Assembly: GCF_033807575.1 (NCBI RefSeq)
Contig: NC_084713.1
Span: 10,790,703 to 10,854,702, forward strand
DNA from: Cydia pomonella
Taxonomy: Eukaryota; Arthropoda; Insecta; Lepidoptera; Tortricidae
DNA: 64,000 bases
Reading direction: 5' to 3'
The translations under genes were made by a program, and so were the position numbers. The stretch's first letter is position 1; every line of letters starts with the position of its first letter. Shown piece after piece: positions 58,301 to 64,000 of the stretch. A model generated the notes under the pieces. The model saw only the letters and a list, made by a program, of their open reading frames with translations. It was not told the DNA's origin and searched no databases.

Positions 58301-60803
58301 TTTGAATATAATGGCTAAGTGGCTGAAAAGGCATTCACTTTAGCTTGATAGTGTAAACATCTGAAGCGTGATGAATAAGTAATCCTTAACACTCCTTCTT
58401 TGAAATCCCCTATACGTTAACACTCCATCCAATAAAAACTTCGACTTTATGTTCCCTGACGACAGTTTACAGTACTTTTTTGCCAGATAGTTTACGGGAA
58501 AACCCCTCTGATAAATACTTTACCATTCCGGATTATTATAAGGTGGTACACAGTAATTTTGGTTTTCCAAATACTGTGTATGCTGTCTTATTAACCCGTT
58601 TTTAATGAAAACGCGTTTTCCTTAAACTAGTTTACCGTGTCACCTTGATGAAAACCCATTTTCACTATTTAAAACTAGTTTTCCGAAACGCCTCGGTAAA
58701 AACTAGTTTTACCCAGGATCTTAAATGTTAGTTAAAATTAGTTTTAACACTTTTGACTAGGGAAAACGTGTTTTCACTAAAAATATATATATATCATGAT
58801 GATATAACATAAAGTAAAAACTTGGCTAAATCATGACAAGCTGAAAAAGTTTAAGATCTATTACTTACAATGTTTTTGAAGGTTATTCTGAAAAGTTTAG
58901 TGGAAAAACAGTGTTTTTTTTTCTATTTACTTTGTATCATAAACTCGATACCAAAGATGTCTCCAACGGTCGCAACGACGTGCCCAAGTGTTTTCACTTC
59001 TCCAGATGTTAATTGAAATGACTTGACCGTCGGGTCCTGGCCTTTTTATTTTATTCATCAAATTCCGACGAACTTTCTTACATTATCCATTGATGACCGC
59101 GGCGGGCTTACATGTTGCAGTGAAAGTTGATAAAATATGCATGTAAATTTAATTTTATCAATTATTAAATGTCAGTGTGTCGGTACTTTAAGGGTGGACA
59201 TTTTATAAATAGGGAATTGTCTAATGTTGCAGGTTTTGAGTACCAAATTGAAAAGGAAACTTCAAAGGATACACTCTTTTTTGCCGTTCACTCGTCACTT
59301 ATGATCGGATATGTCAGTGTGAAAAGTGACGTTTGTGTTTGAAGAAACTTCACTTTTGACACTGATATATCCGTTCCATATCGTATCTCGGCCTAATATT
59401 TGACGTATCTTAAAGTTCGAATCGGGCTGTAAACCACAGTAGATAGCAAAATATTGTAATTCTAGGATCTTACAAAGTGAACAATATATTTAACATTTTT
59501 AAATACGAATCCGAAAATCAACAACATGTAACCCAACTCTTAAGACTTTAAGTATTGAATGTCCAGCGATAGATTAATATTTATTGACATTTTATTTTTG
59601 TACTTTATTAGCGTTCAGTGTCATTAGTTGTCGCTCCTGACACTCTTACTCTCTCCCTCATATTAGTAATTGAATTTACTATGTGACCGACGCATGAGGC
59701 GGCGGCGCGTCATTATTTTAAAGCATTAAGCCAAAGCGGCGTATACACATTTTACTCCTAAATCCTCTTAAGCTCTATTGGCTTAAAGCGGTAGTATTGT
59801 AAGCATTAGTCGATACATGTAAATGAGAATTCTTAGAATATTTACTTTCTATTTAATAAACATCCGACTAATTAATGTATTGAAGCGCGTGTGAGACGAA
59901 AGTTTGGTAGCCCGTGATTGGATATTAATAACTTGTAGCTTAATTACATTTTTAATTAAGCTATTTGAATCCTTTAATAGGGCTTGGAAGAAAGATAGAA
60001 TGTATCTAATAGTAGTCGACTTTTTAAATATTCAATGATCAATTTATTTAATACAATATGAAATCATTTTATGTATGACTCTGTTTATTACTTTAAAACT
60101 GAATTAAATTAATAGTTTTACTTTTGAAATTGCAATTTAGCCTCAGAACGGCGCGTTATTTTGGATATTTTTTTATTTAAAGATAATCAGCAATGTTTTA
60201 ATGTTAAAACGTTTTTGTTGTTGCAGCGAATCTCACCATCAGTTCGCGCGGCTACAGTCTCGAGCTGCTCATCCACTCGCCCGTGCAGGACATGTACCTC
60301 TGCTTCAACAAGGCCAAACTGGTCGGCAGGCGACTGGTAAGCATATCCCTACTTTTCATAAAGACATGATGTTTTAAGAGTTTAATATTCATTAAAATGT
60401 AATGTTTAAGAAAGTTTCTTTAACCTTGTTTTCTTGTACACAGACGCATGCCCAAGCGATGAAACAGCCCAACTGCCTCTTCAAAGAGGAGTTTGTGGAC
60501 GGCTACAACAGATACCACCTCGTGAAGAACACCGACCGCTATATAGGCTTCAACCGGCGCGGTCTGCAGCTTCGGCGCGGAAAGAGCCTCCTCCCCGAGC
60601 GCAGCCACAAATGTCTGTCCTTCATGAAGGAGGCCCACGACTTCGACATCAACCGACACAACACCTTGCTCGCGGGCGACCCGCCCAAGTGGCGCCAGCG
60701 TAGGCTCCGGCCGCCGCCACAGAACTCCATCAGCCCGCCCTACCGTGTGCGGCACCATCACCGCCGGCAGTGGCCACGGCGGAAGAGCCCCAACGGCACG
60801 TAG
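28317..60803 (+). CDS. FGF8-like secreted fibroblast growth factor (pyramus/thisbe type), 5 coding segments
   Basis: Secreted ligand for receptor tyrosine kinases of the FGFR family; in insects the FGF8-type ligands pyramus/thisbe act through heartless in mesoderm and glia (family knowledge). The spliced model 28317-28318, 33008-33053, 43651-43777, 60227-60336, 60444-60803 gives 214 aa. Residues 1-25 form a signal peptide (MLPQLAVSAK, then ILCLLMVVICGAV). The trefoil core is about 28-157: RLYSQCSHLYVNVLPNG, MYLCFNKAKLVG, NCLFKEEF, RYIGFNRRG, CLSFMK. C84 and C106 fit the conserved FGF Cys pair. NGT at 46 and NLT at 60 are N-glycosylation sequons. RQRR (179-182) precedes an Arg/Pro/His-rich tail. 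The spacing from DG to YLC equals that in FGF8 as I remember it, so no core exon appears missing. It could instead be branchless-like, but FGF8/18 resemblance is closer. Confidence 0.85.
28319..29239 (+). other. FGF intron 1, 5' part
   Basis: AT-rich intron sequence following the GTGAGT donor; no other features seen. The whole intron spans 28319-33007 (4689 bp). Confidence 0.5.
29240..29332. mobile_element. MITE in FGF intron 1
   Basis: The termini TGTACAGTCGTCAAAGATAA and (reverse strand) TGTACGGTCGACGTCAAAGA form inverted repeats of about 28 bp in a 93-bp unit. This matches a hairpin repeat type I know from Lepidoptera. Confidence 0.7.
29333..30720 (+). other. FGF intron 1, middle part
   Basis: No exon, RNA or bordered repeat recognised. 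Confidence 0.4.
30721..30787. mobile_element. Half copy of the GGGGCCC hairpin MITE
   Basis: GATAACTGACAGGCCGATAT, CGTCCGGCGAACTGGTAAT and GGGCCCCTTAA equal the right arm of the complete element at 33974-34096. The left arm is absent. Confidence 0.75.
30788..31256 (+). other. FGF intron 1, nothing recognised
   Basis: No features supported. Confidence 0.4.
31257..31322 (-). mobile_element. SINE family 3, 3'-end fragment
   Basis: CTTCTTCTTCTTCCTCGCG, CCCGGCATTTTGCCATGG and GGGAGCCTGGGGCCTGCTT match the 3' end of the element at 20151-20440; the rest is missing. Confidence 0.75.
31323..33007 (+). other. FGF intron 1, 3' part
   Basis: No exons seen. It ends in a pyrimidine tract and acceptor CTTTGTTTCAG directly before 33008. 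Confidence 0.5.
33008..33053 (+). CDS. FGF coding exon 2 (signal peptide, first half)
   Basis: A 46-bp exon between TTTGTTTCAG and ATG|GTAAGTG. With the AT from exon 1 it encodes MLPQLAVSAKILCLLM, that is, the n-region with one Lys and the first half of the hydrophobic core. It ends on a codon boundary (phase 0). Only this frame joins to the FGF core in exon 3. Confidence 0.75.
33054..33732 (+). other. FGF intron 2, first part
   Basis: No features beyond the GTAAGT donor. Intron 2 spans 33054-43650. Confidence 0.45.
33733..33765. repeat. (TA)n microsatellite
   Basis: A run of TA dinucleotides with one CA interruption, about 30 bp. Confidence 0.8.
33920..34130 (-). mobile_element. tRNA-headed SINE remnant split by a MITE
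   Basis: The minus-strand box B region GGTTCGATCCC and the TTAGTGACCTTACCTACGAAGC segment resemble the family 1 head. The box-A side continues at about 34100-34115 (GATTAGGCTAAG), after the MITE at 33974-34096. The body is not recognisable. Confidence 0.6.
33974..34096. mobile_element. Hairpin MITE, complete, 3-bp TAA duplication
   Basis: The termini AAGGCTCCCACTGGTTAC and (reverse strand) AGGGGCCCACTAATTACC continue through GGACGATATCGGCC, TCAGTTATTCGC and a short loop, so the whole unit folds. TAA flanks it at 33971-33973 and 34097-34099. Short GGGG/GGCC termini with a 3-bp TAA duplication suggest a PIF/Harbinger-type origin (inference). Confidence 0.75.
34131..35384 (+). other. FGF intron 2, nothing recognised
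   Basis: No bordered element or exon seen. Confidence 0.4.
35385..35475 (+). repeat. LINE 3'-end fragment
   Basis: TTTTATACCACGTCGGTGG, AACAAGCATACGGGCCCC, CTGATGGTAAGCAGTCACCG and GCAACTCCAGAGG are the recurrent 3' tail of a lepidopteran non-LTR family. No coding part. Confidence 0.6.
35476..36516 (+). other. FGF intron 2, nothing recognised
   Basis: No supported feature. Confidence 0.4.
36517..36581. mobile_element. Short hairpin element (65 bp)
   Basis: The 18-bp arms AAGGCGGGATTTCACCAG (36517-36534) and CTGGTGGAATCCCGCCTT (36564-36581) pair with one mismatch; inner bases continue weakly (CACCGGTG). Very short MITE. Confidence 0.7.
36582..38589 (+). other. FGF intron 2, nothing recognised
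   Basis: No exon or bordered repeat recognised. Confidence 0.4.
38590..38652 (-). repeat. tRNA-like SINE head remnant
   Basis: The minus strand reads TCCCGGTAGCTCGATTGATA, then GTGGGTTCGAATCCAGC (box B). The acceptor ends do not pair and no anticodon arm forms, so it is not a working tRNA gene. Confidence 0.5.
38653..41419 (+). other. FGF intron 2, nothing recognised
   Basis: A poly-T rich area at 38710-38960 and short chance frames (39723-40034, 40483-40707); no gene supported. Confidence 0.4.
41420..41730 (+). mobile_element. tRNA-derived SINE (family 2), full length with 12-bp target duplication
   Basis: Direct repeats TGTCAGTATTCA at 41408-41419 and 41731-41742 flank 311 bp. It starts GCGGTGGTGGCCGAGTGG, has box B GGTTCAAATCC, then TTTTCGGTGAAGGAAAAC, and ends GACGTATATAGGCTGA plus (ATT)n. 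It is the plus-strand partner of 16765-17073. Confidence 0.9.
41831..41902. mobile_element. Perfect 28-bp-arm hairpin
   Basis: The arms 41831-41858 and 41875-41902 are exact reverse complements (TGCCGCTAATAATCG to GTCCCTTTCC), spaced by 16 nt. Non-coding. Probably a tiny MITE; flanking duplication not seen. Confidence 0.8.
41903..43091 (+). other. FGF intron 2, nothing recognised
   Basis: Only a short 10-bp-arm palindrome (GGTCAATAAT at 42705-42714 with 42725-42734). Confidence 0.4.
43092..43139. repeat. Short imperfect hairpin
   Basis: GGTGTCA..GTTAAT pairs with ATTAAC..TGACACC. Role unknown; may be an element remnant. Confidence 0.45.
43140..43650 (+). other. FGF intron 2, 3' end
   Basis: No feature except the acceptor TTTGCTCTGCAG before 43651. 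The reading frame is open upstream to an ATG at 43603, but this part is intron in the model. Confidence 0.5.
43651..43777 (+). CDS. FGF coding exon 3 (signal peptide end and first core strands)
   Basis: 127 bp, phase 0 in and phase 1 out, between CTCTGCAG and CAGC|GTAAGT. It encodes VVICGAVPS (rest of the signal peptide), then MVRSVRLYSQCSHLYVNV and LPNGTVMARSDGNDQ. LYS...Y..V.PNGTV..R.DG is the start of the FGF trefoil. Almost no propeptide lies between the cleavage site and the core. The first sequon NGT (N46) is here. Confidence 0.9.
43778..45977 (+). other. FGF intron 3, first part
   Basis: No exon or repeat with borders recognised. Intron 3 spans 43778-60226 (16.4 kb). Confidence 0.4.
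45978..46185. mobile_element. MITE with ATGGCTCC termini
   Basis: ATGGCTCCTTTGCACGATAT at the left and (reverse strand) ATGGCTCCTCTACAGGATGG at the right form inverted termini. The interior carries repeated GGCCA words (GGGCCA, GATGGCC, GGTCCA). 208 bp, non-coding. Confidence 0.75.
46280..46446. mobile_element. MITE with about 65-bp inverted arms
   Basis: CCCATTCGAACGTACACTGA on the left pairs with (reverse strand) CCAATTCGAATGTACACTGA on the right. Pairing continues inward through ATGTT/CATT and AGTTATC to TCGC. 167 bp in all, so it folds almost completely. Confidence 0.8.
46447..47675 (+). other. FGF intron 3, nothing recognised
   Basis: No supported features. Confidence 0.4.
47676..47715. 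repeat. Short inverted repeat CCCTGACACG
   Basis: Perfect 10-bp arms at 47676-47685 and 47706-47715 with a 20-nt spacer. Unassigned. Confidence 0.4.
47716..50162 (+). other. FGF intron 3, nothing recognised
   Basis: Contains a 106-codon chance frame at 48193-48513 with no recognisable domain. Confidence 0.4.
50163..50396. mobile_element. Fold-back MITE, 234 bp
   Basis: ATATCTAAGGACGGGCCTTA at the left and (reverse strand) ATATCTAAGGACGAGTTACG at the right start arms that pair for about 100 bp (TAAGAATGG, GTGTCAC, ACGAATT, GCCAATCGTGCAG, ACCAATCGCG). Non-coding. Confidence 0.8.
50520..50650 (+). mobile_element. SINE family 1, decayed 3' half
   Basis: TATATTATATATATCGTCGT, CATAAGCCTTACTATAGGG and ACTAGGTTGTTATCTGTG follow the body of the copy at 15620-15872 with many changes. 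The head is missing. Confidence 0.5.
50651..52168 (+). other. FGF intron 3, nothing recognised
   Basis: No supported features. Confidence 0.4.
52169..52314. mobile_element. MITE with GGGCCACCC termini
   Basis: AGGGCCACCCCACACTAGCG on the left and (reverse strand) AGAGCCACCCAACACTAGCG on the right, then GTCTC/GTCTT and AGCGTC..CGTTTAG, give inverted arms of about 43 bp in 146 bp. A recognised lepidopteran MITE type. Confidence 0.8.
52315..53379 (+). other. FGF intron 3, unassigned
   Basis: Holds a 125-codon frame (52472-52849) with a mildly hydrophobic, low-GC composition and no domain I recognise, plus a frame at 53073-53330. Neither has splice or homology support. Confidence 0.35.
53380..53795 (+). 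pseudogene. LINE 3' end with C-terminal coding remnant
   Basis: NIRQAPSKFSFKRMLRKHLL then KQEFK* (about 53411-53490) resembles the last residues of a Jockey/CR1-like ORF2. The 3' UTR follows with GCACCAATTGTAAGTGTCTC, CTGTGGTTGACTGGTAGAGA and TTGTGCAATAAAGTTT, ending in (TAAA)n at about 53780. The family is inferred from memory; strongly 5'-truncated. Confidence 0.6.
53796..56229 (+). other. FGF intron 3, nothing firm
   Basis: GGGCCGGTATTACCAAACGG at about 54342 resembles the start of a known hairpin repeat, but the other arm is not clear. No gene supported. Confidence 0.35.
56230..56365. mobile_element. Fold-back element with TTTGTCCCCGCC arms
   Basis: GGTGTATTTGTCCCCGCCC (56237-56255) pairs with the complement of GGCGGGGACAAATGGG..AATACACCC (56332-56356), allowing a small insertion. 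GGGAATGATTCATACGAATG in the middle repeats parts of the arm. Non-coding. Confidence 0.6.
56366..58606 (+). other. FGF intron 3, nothing recognised
   Basis: No bordered repeat or exon seen. Confidence 0.4.
58607..58775. repeat. Cluster of seven AACTAGTT / GAAAAC-GTTTTC palindromes
   Basis: GAAAACGCGTTTTC (58607), TAAACTAGTTTA (58623), GAAAACCCATTTTC (58650), AAAACTAGTTTT (58671 and 58699), GTTAAAATTAGTTTTAAC (58731) and GAAAACGTGTTTTC (58762) occur within 170 bp. Two palindrome types alternate. It may be a decayed satellite-like or MITE structure, or a cluster of dimeric protein binding sites. Confidence 0.65.
59306..59373. mobile_element. Short hairpin element
   Basis: Arms CGGATATGTCAGTGTGAAAAGTG region (59306-59328) and 59351-59373 pair with two mismatches in 23 bp. 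Likely a small MITE core. Confidence 0.6.
59374..60226 (+). other. FGF intron 3, 3' end
   Basis: No features seen; ends with a T-rich tract and acceptor TTGTTGTTGCAG. Confidence 0.5.
60227..60336 (+). CDS. FGF coding exon 4 (trefoil centre)
   Basis: 110 bp, phase 1 in (C from exon 3 plus CG gives Pro59) and phase 0 out, before CTG|GTAAGC. It encodes PNLTISSRGYSLELLIHS then PVQDMYLCFNKAKLVGRRL. MYLCFNK.KLVG is the FGF core strand with the first conserved Cys (C84); NLT at N60 is a glycosylation sequon. Confidence 0.9.
60337..60443 (+). other. FGF intron 4 (107 bp)
   Basis: GTAAGC donor and TTGTACACAG acceptor. The downstream coding frame stays open through most of it, so retention would add residues from an ATG at 60402, but the splice sites are good. 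Confidence 0.75.
60444..60803 (+). CDS. FGF coding exon 5 (trefoil end and basic tail)
   Basis: The last 119 residues and TAG. QPNCLFKEEFVDGYNRYH holds the second conserved Cys (C106) and a near match to the FGF signature (C-x-F-x-E-x5-Y, one residue shorter than usual). RYIGFNRRG and RRGKSLLPERSHKCLSFMK match the GF..KGRPRKG...FMK end of FGF8-type proteins, with basic residues suited to heparan sulfate binding. After the core come RQRR (179-182) and an Arg/Pro/His-rich tail ending SPNGT. GC is far higher than in the flanks, so other frames and the opposite strand are also open (shadows). Confidence 0.9.
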   Translation, partial: THAQAMKQPNCLFKEEFVDGYNRYHLVKNTDRYIGFNRRGLQLRRGKSLLPERSHKCLSFMKEAHDFDINRHNTLLAGDPPKWRQRRLRPPPQNSISPPYRVRHHHRRQWPRRKSPNGT

Positions 60804-61420
60804 ATGACTTAGCTTAGCAGCTCCTTTACGCTTCAACGCTTCGCGCGTTCCGTTGCCAGCTGTCGATGGACCTTGTGAGTGGACAGAGTATTAGTCAACT
60901 ATCGCAGTATTATTACAGTGACGAGGACTGGATAGCGTTAAGTTAGGGCTCGGTCGCGGTGGCCGCGGCGGCTCGAATGCCGCATGAATGGTAGCTGAAG
61001 CGAGAGAGCAAACATTTGGATGGAGGAAAAAAGCCGAGCCGGGACGTCGTTCGGAGCTGTGAAATTCCTTAAGGTCGTGTAATATCGTGGCGCTCGTTTG
61101 CTCTTGTGCCTGCGGTTAGACTCGTGCTCTAAAAGGAAAAAAAGGTTTTCTGTGGAAAGAGTAAATAGTAGTCGCGCTAGTCACGAGTCTTCCGACAGAC
61201 CACCGCACTGGAGGCGGGCGCGCGCGCCGCTCGCTCCGCCGCTCGCCGCGCATGCTCGGTCGCCACGGCTCGGCCGTGCATGCTTGGGCTGGCTCGCCAT
61301 GAATGTAGCAAAACGCCTTCACGTCAATTCTCAGTGTGTTATTATTTAAATGCTTTACTGTTACTTACGTACGAATTGTGTTATCTGCTTGTAAATATAA
61401 TAAAATAATTGTGTTTACAT
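60804..61420 (+). other. FGF 3' UTR (proximal)
   Basis: Follows the TAG. GC-rich parts at 60950-61300 (CGGTGGCCGCGGCGG, GGGCGCGCGCGCCGC) give open frames on both strands that I do not take as genes. The AATAAA at 61399 would end the shortest form. Confidence 0.5.
61399..61404 (+). terminator. Candidate poly(A) signal (AATAAA)
   Basis: First AATAAA after the FGF stop, followed by T/G-rich sequence (TTGTGTTTACATAC). Later candidates at 61982-61987 and 63538-63543 could give longer 3' UTRs. In AT-rich DNA each match alone is weak. Confidence 0.4.
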
Positions 61421-63559
61421 ACTTATTTATCAAAAGACTTTAATCGGAATTTGTAAACGTAGATGTTAGTTGTAAAGTTGTATTAAAATGTTTTGTATTT
61501 AATTATGGGTGTAAAACCAATCGCTCTCTCCCGCTCGCTAGCCTCAGTTCATACTCTAGTTCTCTCGGGTTACTATACATTCCCATTGCGCAGTAGTTTA
61601 TGTTTAACTTGGTGATTGTTTGTTTTGAACGTTTGTACATATTATTTTAAGAGTTCATCTGAGAGTGATAGGTTTCTATTATGAATCTCTTTTCTGTCCT
61701 TGTTTTCGCGTCATCCATTTTGAATTATTGGTTTCGACTTAATGTAAATTTACTTAACAAACGAATGACAATACTTCTGCTTCTTGTACAATTACTTTTT
61801 CATATCCATACTTAATAGAGGACATTATAATCTTAATATTTTAATAAGATCTGTGCCATAGTGTGGTGGCAGTGTACGACTTTGTGTTCGCATTGTAACT
61901 AGTGTATTAAGTGTATGTCTGTAAACTTCGAGTAAACTAAAATGTTTAACATTAGGCGGAGAAAACTGTTCAGTGTATTCAAATAAAAAGTAATATTCCG
62001 ATTGTTGGAGTGTTCGTCCTCGTAAAGCTGCCGACTGGTTCCCCGTACCCATCAATAAATGTATGTTAACTGCAACGCCGGCGCACGGCAAACATTCCAC
62101 ACAATGGGGTGTTAAACAAATTCCCGACCATGCGCTTAACACAGTATGTCAACGCGATGACACTGTCTAATGTATTACTGTGTCTAATTATAAGTACCTA
62201 TCAGATGCTGAGATCGAAATCATATAATTGCTAAGAAAAATTACGAAATTAAATCATATTTAACTCGCAAATGCCTGTTGTTTTTTTCGTCAAATCGTAC
62301 AACACTACAATCCCGTAGGTATATCTCATTTACCGTATGGAGAAGAGTCACTATGTAAGCTAATGCCTGACCAAGATAGGTAAATTAAGAATATGTTTAT
62401 TTGAGGACATACTACATACGGACATAACGGTCCGTTTAAGGTAGGTATATTATTATTACAACGCCTAAAACTTACGATGCATACATAGCGAAGGTAGTAC
62501 ACATTAAGGTAGGCAGATTTACCAACCTTAATGTAATCAACCAGTAAAAACACAGCCACCATTCGAGCATGAACTTTATGTTGGACTGCCAAAAATTTGA
62601 ACTTGATCAAGTTCATTCTACGGGATCAAAAGGCTGTAAATCTATCTTTTACGTTGGGAACCTGGCATTATGTTTACTCAAAAGTAGCCGGTCAGGGGCG
62701 GTCAGAAAAAAGGGCGAGATTTCCAATAAGTGGGCCGGAAGAGGTCGCGGGTGAAATGTAACCAGATGACGCTTTCGCTACAAAACGGCGTCACAATCAA
62801 GAAGGTGTTAGGTTCTTAATACATTTGGGAGGTGAAGGAGTGTGGCGGAGGAGCAATGCGCGTGCGCGGCGCGATTAGCACCTGCGCAGAGTACTGCTGC
62901 GTAGAGGCAGCAGAGGTCTTTTTTGTGTTTTGAGACAAGGATCTTAGAATATTACACCATTTACATTTACACATTTTGCCAAATTATTAAATATTAACTA
63001 AGTTTAAATATTTATTACAGTATTTGTTTTGTTTGGTACGTCATGTATTGTAGGTTAGTAGGATAGGGCACGACTAAGGGTCCGCGGTTCACAATTCTTA
63101 TTCGAATTCAACACTCAATTTAAATGTAAACGAAGTGTCCATGTCCGTACTCACAAATGGATTTTTAAATTCGGTCTAAGGCTTGATCAACCTTTATTTA
63201 TACATTTATACTCGTATCAGTCGGTTTAAGAAGGCACGTCGGGCCACGCAAAATAAAAGGTTTACCCCTTAGGCTGTCTGAACACGTGAGAAAAACTATA
63301 AACCAACTATACAACTATTTGTATAATACATTCTTATTCGTATTGTAACGTGATTCATCAAAGAAGTAATAAAGGGTAAAGTTTCACGCATTCAATGTAT
63401 TGCAACACGTATTCATAAATCGTAACGGTAACGTCATTTTAGTATCTATAAAATTGTTGATGTTGCTCAAAATTAACCGTGAATATTGTTGAAAACTCTA
63501 AATGGTACTATGGCACGAGTTTGACGTTAAAACGTTGAATAAAGTGTCGTGTTCCTAAC
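61421..63559. other. FGF distal 3' UTR or downstream flank
   Basis: No further gene recognised. A GC-rich patch at 62820-62910 (GTGCGCGGCGCGATT) has no open frame with support. Confidence 0.35.
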
Positions 63560-64000
63560 TAGAGATTTTTTTTTTTGTAATTGGAGTGCATTGCCTAAAA
63601 TCTGAAGATTACACGTAAGTTGTGCCATGTTATAGAATAATAATTTTAATTTAATGTAAGTTAATTAATTAATTATTTTAATGTAGATTTTATTTATATT
63701 AAGTAAATTATCAGATTATAAATTATTCATTATATTTTAAGCAAAACTATGGATAATTATGTCCGAAATAAACGATTTCATTTCATTTCATATACTAATG
63801 GTGCCTTAGTGCTCCTAGAAACACCTATTTTACCGAAAGGTGCATCGGTTACAACTTCACGCTAATAGTATTCTTACTTATTTAGTCTTATCCTTTGGTA
63901 CTGAAGACTGCATAATTCGGTACTGATGATTTGAATGGAATTAAATTTATATTTAAGTACCATAGGTATTTATTTAATTTTATTTAACATGACTTGAAAA
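63560..64000. repeat. Probable retroelement 3' tail with (ATTTC)n
   Basis: TCCGAAATAAACGATTTCATTTCATTTCAT at about 63760-63790 has a poly(A)-signal-like AATAAA and short ATTTC repeats, as seen in the 3' ends of some lepidopteran LINEs. The rest of the segment is AT-rich and unassigned. Confidence 0.3.

Noticed and set aside
60420..60836. 138-codon minus-strand frame over FGF exon 5
   Set aside because: Shadow of a GC-rich coding exon; no domain, no splice partner.
1..64000. CRISPR arrays, operons, prophage or bacterial islands
   Set aside because: No regularly spaced repeats or compact gene strings; the window is eukaryotic.

Overview
The window looks like AT-rich nuclear DNA from a moth or butterfly (Lepidoptera). 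It holds one recognisable protein-coding gene with long introns, set in a dense background of tRNA-derived SINEs, 5'-truncated non-LTR retrotransposons and fold-back (MITE-like) elements of types I know from lepidopteran genomes. No bacterial, organellar or CRISPR features were seen. The taxon call rests on repeat recognition from memory, not on a search.

The gene is a secreted fibroblast growth factor of the FGF8/17/18 type (the group that holds insect pyramus/thisbe), on the + strand from about 28.3 to 60.8 kb. I reconstructed coding exons at 28317-28318 (two bases), 33008-33053, 43651-43777, 60227-60336 and 60444-60803. All introns are GT-AG with matching phases, and the spliced CDS is 645 nt (214 aa). 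The model has a signal peptide split over exons 2 and 3, a beta-trefoil core, and a short very basic tail after a furin-like RQRR. The start codon appears to be made by splicing (AT|G across a 4.7-kb intron). An upstream AUG opens a second frame that stays open for 187 codons through all five exons. A candidate 5' UTR with a 68-codon basic uORF lies at about 27.84-28.3 kb.

Region 1-27.8 kb is intergenic and repeat-rich. It contains SINEs, LINE C-terminal fragments (6.9-7.3, 15.9-16.4, 19.8-20.1 kb), several fold-back elements and a 1-kb inverted-repeat transposon at 11.4-12.4 kb. The best accessory find is a 3166-bp DNA transposon at 23191-26356. It has 35-bp terminal inverted repeats and a 4-bp target duplication (TTAT), and carries a broken transposase whose superfamily I could not assign. 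It sits inside an older SINE and is itself interrupted by a LINE fragment with a 9-bp target duplication.

Region 28.3-60.2 kb consists of the FGF introns (4.7, 10.6 and 16.4 kb), which carry at least eight separate hairpin/MITE insertions and SINEs but no other exon I could recognise. Region 60.8-64 kb is 3' UTR and downstream flank with several candidate poly(A) signals.
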